Shown here piece after piece: positions 61,791 through 64,000 of a stretch of 64,000 bases of DNA. Position 1 is the stretch's first letter. Each line of letters opens with the position of its first letter. The stretch lies in contig JAFZZM010000052.1 in assembly GCA_017615755.1 (NCBI GenBank), positions 1 to 64,000 on the forward strand, given 5' to 3'. This DNA comes from Clostridiales bacterium (lineage in GTDB: Bacteria > Bacillota > Clostridia > Saccharofermentanales > Saccharofermentanaceae). The notes under the pieces were generated by a model. The model searched no databases, was not told the DNA's origin, and saw only the letters and a list, made by a program, of their open reading frames with translations. Made by a program: the position numbers and the translations under genes.

Positions 61791-62843
61791 ATGCTTAAGG
61801 TGCGGGGGCTTACCAAGAAATTCGGCAAACAGGTCGTAAACCGGGATATTTCCCTGGACTGTAAGGAAGGCGAGATCAGTATCCTTCTGGGTCCGAACGG
61901 TGCCGGTAAATCCACCGCCATCAAGTGCATCCTTGGGCTTTTGCGCCACGAGGGCGAGATCACCATCGGCGGGTTCCCTGCAAAGACAGAAGAAGCCAAG
62001 AGACTATTCGGCTATGTGCCGGAATATCCGTGCCTTTATGACATGCTCACCATGGAAGAACAGTTCGAGTTCATCATCCGCGCGTACAAGCTCGACCGTG
62101 AGCAGGCGCAGGCGGATCTCGAAGACCTGATCGCCCGTTTCCGTCTGACGGAAAGACGTAAGATGCTCTGCAAGGATCTTTCCAAAGGTATGCAGCAGAA
62201 AGTTTCCATCATCTGTGCGCTTTTGCCGCACCCGAAACTTCTCCTTCTCGACGAGCCGATGATCGGTCTGGATCCTCATGCGATAAAAGAACTGAAGAAC
62301 CTGGTCCTGAATCTGAAAAGGAAGAAAGTGGCTATCGTTGTATCCACTCACATGATCGCTTCCGTGGAAGGAATCTGGGATAAGGCGTATATCCTCTCGA
62401 GAGGACGCGTCCTTTCCTGTCATTCGAAGGAGTCGGTCAGCGGTTTCGGCGTAGATGCGCTGGAGAAGATCTTCTTTGAGGAGACGGAGAAACCGGAACT
62501 GATCGAACCGAAGACCGAACCACAGACAAAGGGCAAGAAGAAGGGCGCCGCAGCCGAAGCGGATAACGATACGGAAGGAAATGAAGAGGAGATGAAAGCA
62601 GCTCCTGTTGCCGATATCGACGATCCGGATCTGGCTCCGGTCACCGAGCATATTCATGAGAAAACGGTAAAACCGCCGAAGGCGAAGAAGCCGGAAAAAC
62701 ACTCGGAAAAGCATCCGGAAAAACAAGCAGAAAAGCAATCAGAGAAGCAGCCATCGGAGGCGCCGAAAAACACGGAGAAGAATCGCCCGTCCCCGCCACC
62801 GACGAAAAAAGAGAAAAAGGATAAGAAGAAGGGCCGCAAATGA
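61791..62843 (+). CDS. ABC transporter ATP-binding protein with Lys-rich tail
   Basis: A 350-residue ATPase. The first 240 residues are a complete nucleotide-binding domain: Walker A GPNGAGKST, signature LSKGMQQKV (altered from LSGGQ), Walker B LLLLDEPMIG and switch His in VSTHM. The last 110 residues are low complexity, with repeated EK/PEK/SEK units and a final KKEKKDKKKGRK. The tail may bind acidic partners or membranes (inference). ATG 61791 follows GAAGGTG. It overlaps the permease start by four bases (ATGA). Confidence 0.9.
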   Translation: MLKVRGLTKKFGKQVVNRDISLDCKEGEISILLGPNGAGKSTAIKCILGLLRHEGEITIGGFPAKTEEAKRLFGYVPEYPCLYDMLTMEEQFEFIIRAYKLDREQAQADLEDLIARFRLTERRKMLCKDLSKGMQQKVSIICALLPHPKLLLLDEPMIGLDPHAIKELKNLVLNLKRKKVAIVVSTHMIASVEGIWDKAYILSRGRVLSCHSKESVSGFGVDALEKIFFEETEKPELIEPKTEPQTKGKKKGAAAEADNDTEGNEEEMKAAPVADIDDPDLAPVTEHIHEKTVKPPKAKKPEKHSEKHPEKQAEKQSEKQPSEAPKNTEKNRPSPPPTKKEKKDKKKGRK

Positions 62844-64000
62844 ATGCTTGTATCTATGTACTTTATACCCAGTTCAAGAACCGCCTGAAGCAGCGTGCGC
62901 ATCAGGTGCAGTTCTGGGTCGCGGCCATCGTTGTACTTCTGTACTTCGTTTTCTATTTCTGGCAGGTTGCCAACGACATCGGTGAAAACCATATTATTGC
63001 CGACGCAGTCCCGCGTTTCCAGAGCGGCGCTACACTGGTGTTCCTGGTATTTGCATTCCTTGCCATGATCGTGGGCGTCAAGCGGGGCAACTCCTTTTTC
63101 GGGCCTGCGGATATCAGCAACATGTTCATATCGCCGATCACGCCGAACCGTATTCTGATGTACGGAATGCTGCGCCAGTTTTCAATCAGCCTGATCGCCA
63201 CGTTTTTCCTTATCATGCAGCTCATCAACCTTCGCATCTATTTCGGACTCTGGATCCGGGAATTGTGCCTGCTCATGATCGCCTGGCTCATGCTTTCTTT
63301 ATCCAGTTCCATTTTGTCTATTACATTATATTCTCTTACAGCGACGCGACCTTCCCTGAGAAAATGTGTCCTGCTCGTGCCGTATATCCTGGGCGCCCTC
63401 ATTGTCGGCGGCCTGGCATTTTTTATCTGGAAAAGCGGCGATCCGGTGGAGGCGACTTTCCGCTTTTTCCGGCTTCGTGTGCTGCACTATGTGCCGATCG
63501 GCGGCTGGGCATCCGGATTCCTGGTCAGTGCCATGGCAGGTGATTCCGTACATGCGCTGATGTATACCTCACTGACGATGTTCCTTCCGCTTCTCGGAAT
63601 ATTCCTTGTTTCCAGGACTAAGTCCGATTACTACGAAGATGTACTGACATCAACGGGAAATCTTTATGCCTACACCGCTTCGGATGAGAAGACCAACCTG
63701 CTTCTTCGTTCGGAAAACAGCACATCACGAGTCGGCAAATCCAAGCTTTTCGGCAAGAAACGCGGCGCGGCAGTGCTTTTTCAGCGGCAACTGACAGAGC
63801 AGAGAAGAAGCCTGTTTCCGCTTTTTGATCAGTCATCTCTTCTGGTCCTGGCCGTGGCGGTCCTTCTCGGCGCCACGCTCCACACGTTCATGAAAAAAGG
63901 AATGTATCCTCAGGTCATGAGTATCTTCGGCGTGCTGATCCTGTGCTATGCGCTTTTCTTTACGATCACGACCGGCCGTCTTGTGGACGAACTGAAGAAA
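62840..64000 (+). CDS. Putative ABC exporter permease (partial, runs off the window)
   Basis: An open frame starts at ATG 62840, inside the stop of the ATPase gene, and has no stop before the window end, so at least 387 residues are visible. It begins MNACIYVLYTQFKNRLK and has at least six hydrophobic helices (for example QFWVAAIVVLLYFVFYFW and LGALIVGGLAFFIW). The arrangement and the phrase GVKRGNSFFGPADISNMF fit the putative ABC exporter family (PF16962). Translational coupling to the ATPase supports one transporter. The 3' end lies outside. Confidence 0.85.
   Translation, partial: MNACIYVLYTQFKNRLKQRAHQVQFWVAAIVVLLYFVFYFWQVANDIGENHIIADAVPRFQSGATLVFLVFAFLAMIVGVKRGNSFFGPADISNMFISPITPNRILMYGMLRQFSISLIATFFLIMQLINLRIYFGLWIRELCLLMIAWLMLSLSSSILSITLYSLTATRPSLRKCVLLVPYILGALIVGGLAFFIWKSGDPVEATFRFFRLRVLHYVPIGGWASGFLVSAMAGDSVHALMYTSLTMFLPLLGIFLVSRTKSDYYEDVLTSTGNLYAYTASDEKTNLLLRSENSTSRVGKSKLFGKKRGAAVLFQRQLTEQRRSLFPLFDQSSLLVLAVAVLLGATLHTFMKKGMYPQVMSIFGVLILCYALFFTITTGRLVDELKK

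Noticed and set aside
171..63780. AAAAGCACT as a Chi or KOPS-like polar word
   Set aside because: The orientation is balanced (14 and 12) within the window, whereas polar words are strongly skewed along a replichore.

Overview
The window reads as chromosomal DNA of an anaerobic low-to-mid GC Bacillota, most likely class Clostridia. The reasons are strong AGGAGG-type ribosome binding sites, the glmU-pth-mfd order, an NfnAB-type transhydrogenase pair, lactate racemase LarA, a DUF1846 protein, and many Thr/Ser-rich lipoproteins with LxxC lipoboxes. I cannot place it below class from sequence alone. Most of the window has balanced composition. Positions 35.9-38.8 kb are clearly AT-richer and carry phage/ICE-type genes, ending beside a tRNA-Arg(CCG) gene.

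Layout. 0-7 kb: sugar nucleotidyltransferase (minus), then glmU, pth, mfd. 7-13 kb: membrane-anchored lipase, UraA-type permease, zinc-ribbon and membrane proteins. 13-20 kb: GT-C glycosyltransferase, a two-component system, an Ig-like lipoprotein and an esterase lipoprotein. 20-23.3 kb: papain-like lipoprotein and a HipBA-like module. 23.4-28.6 kb: response regulator, kinase and ABC transporter of the peptide-sensing type. 28.7-35.7 kb: serpin lipoprotein, MFS exporter, XRE regulator, two Nudix enzymes, 2H phosphoesterase, MerR-methyltransferase fusion. 35.9-38.9 kb: island with XRE repressor, ImmA-like protease, DUF4417 protein, a probable toxin/immunity pair and tRNA-Arg. 39-46 kb: GT-C-like membrane protein, dtd, DUF1846, HerA-like ATPase. 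46-52 kb: membrane protein, a Trp-repeat lipoprotein next to a radical SAM/SPASM maturase, a giant HExxH lipoprotein, a phosphoesterase. 53-64 kb: larA, antiporter, small exporter, D-2-hydroxyacid dehydrogenase, PS-10-type peptidase lipoprotein, nfnB/nfnA, and an ABC exporter cut by the window end.

Two DNA-level signals stand out. First, four intergenic arrays (31.6, 41.4, 41.8 and 52.6 kb) share one architecture: an approximately 10-bp motif in mostly alternating orientation every 26-27 bp, giving a 53-bp period. Each array uses a different motif (CTATAAGA, CCACGCC, CACGTG, CCGATAAA). A fifth array at 8.3 kb uses GACGGCA with 43- and 52/53-bp steps. All spacings fit whole or half turns of the helix, and four of the five arrays lie between convergent genes. 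Second, the 9-mer AAAAGCACT occurs 26 times on the two strands, about 50 times more than chance, in coding and noncoding DNA and in several reading frames. This resembles DNA uptake sequences.

Regulatory signals include two matching ECF-sigma-like promoters (TGCAAC-N17-CGTCTAA) before two lipoprotein genes, paired 11-bp direct repeats before the response regulator and the esterase, a palindromic operator filling the hipBA-like promoter spacer, and a 14-bp operator-like repeat at both ends of the repressor/ImmA pair. Long-stem hairpins with structured loops sit at many gene ends.
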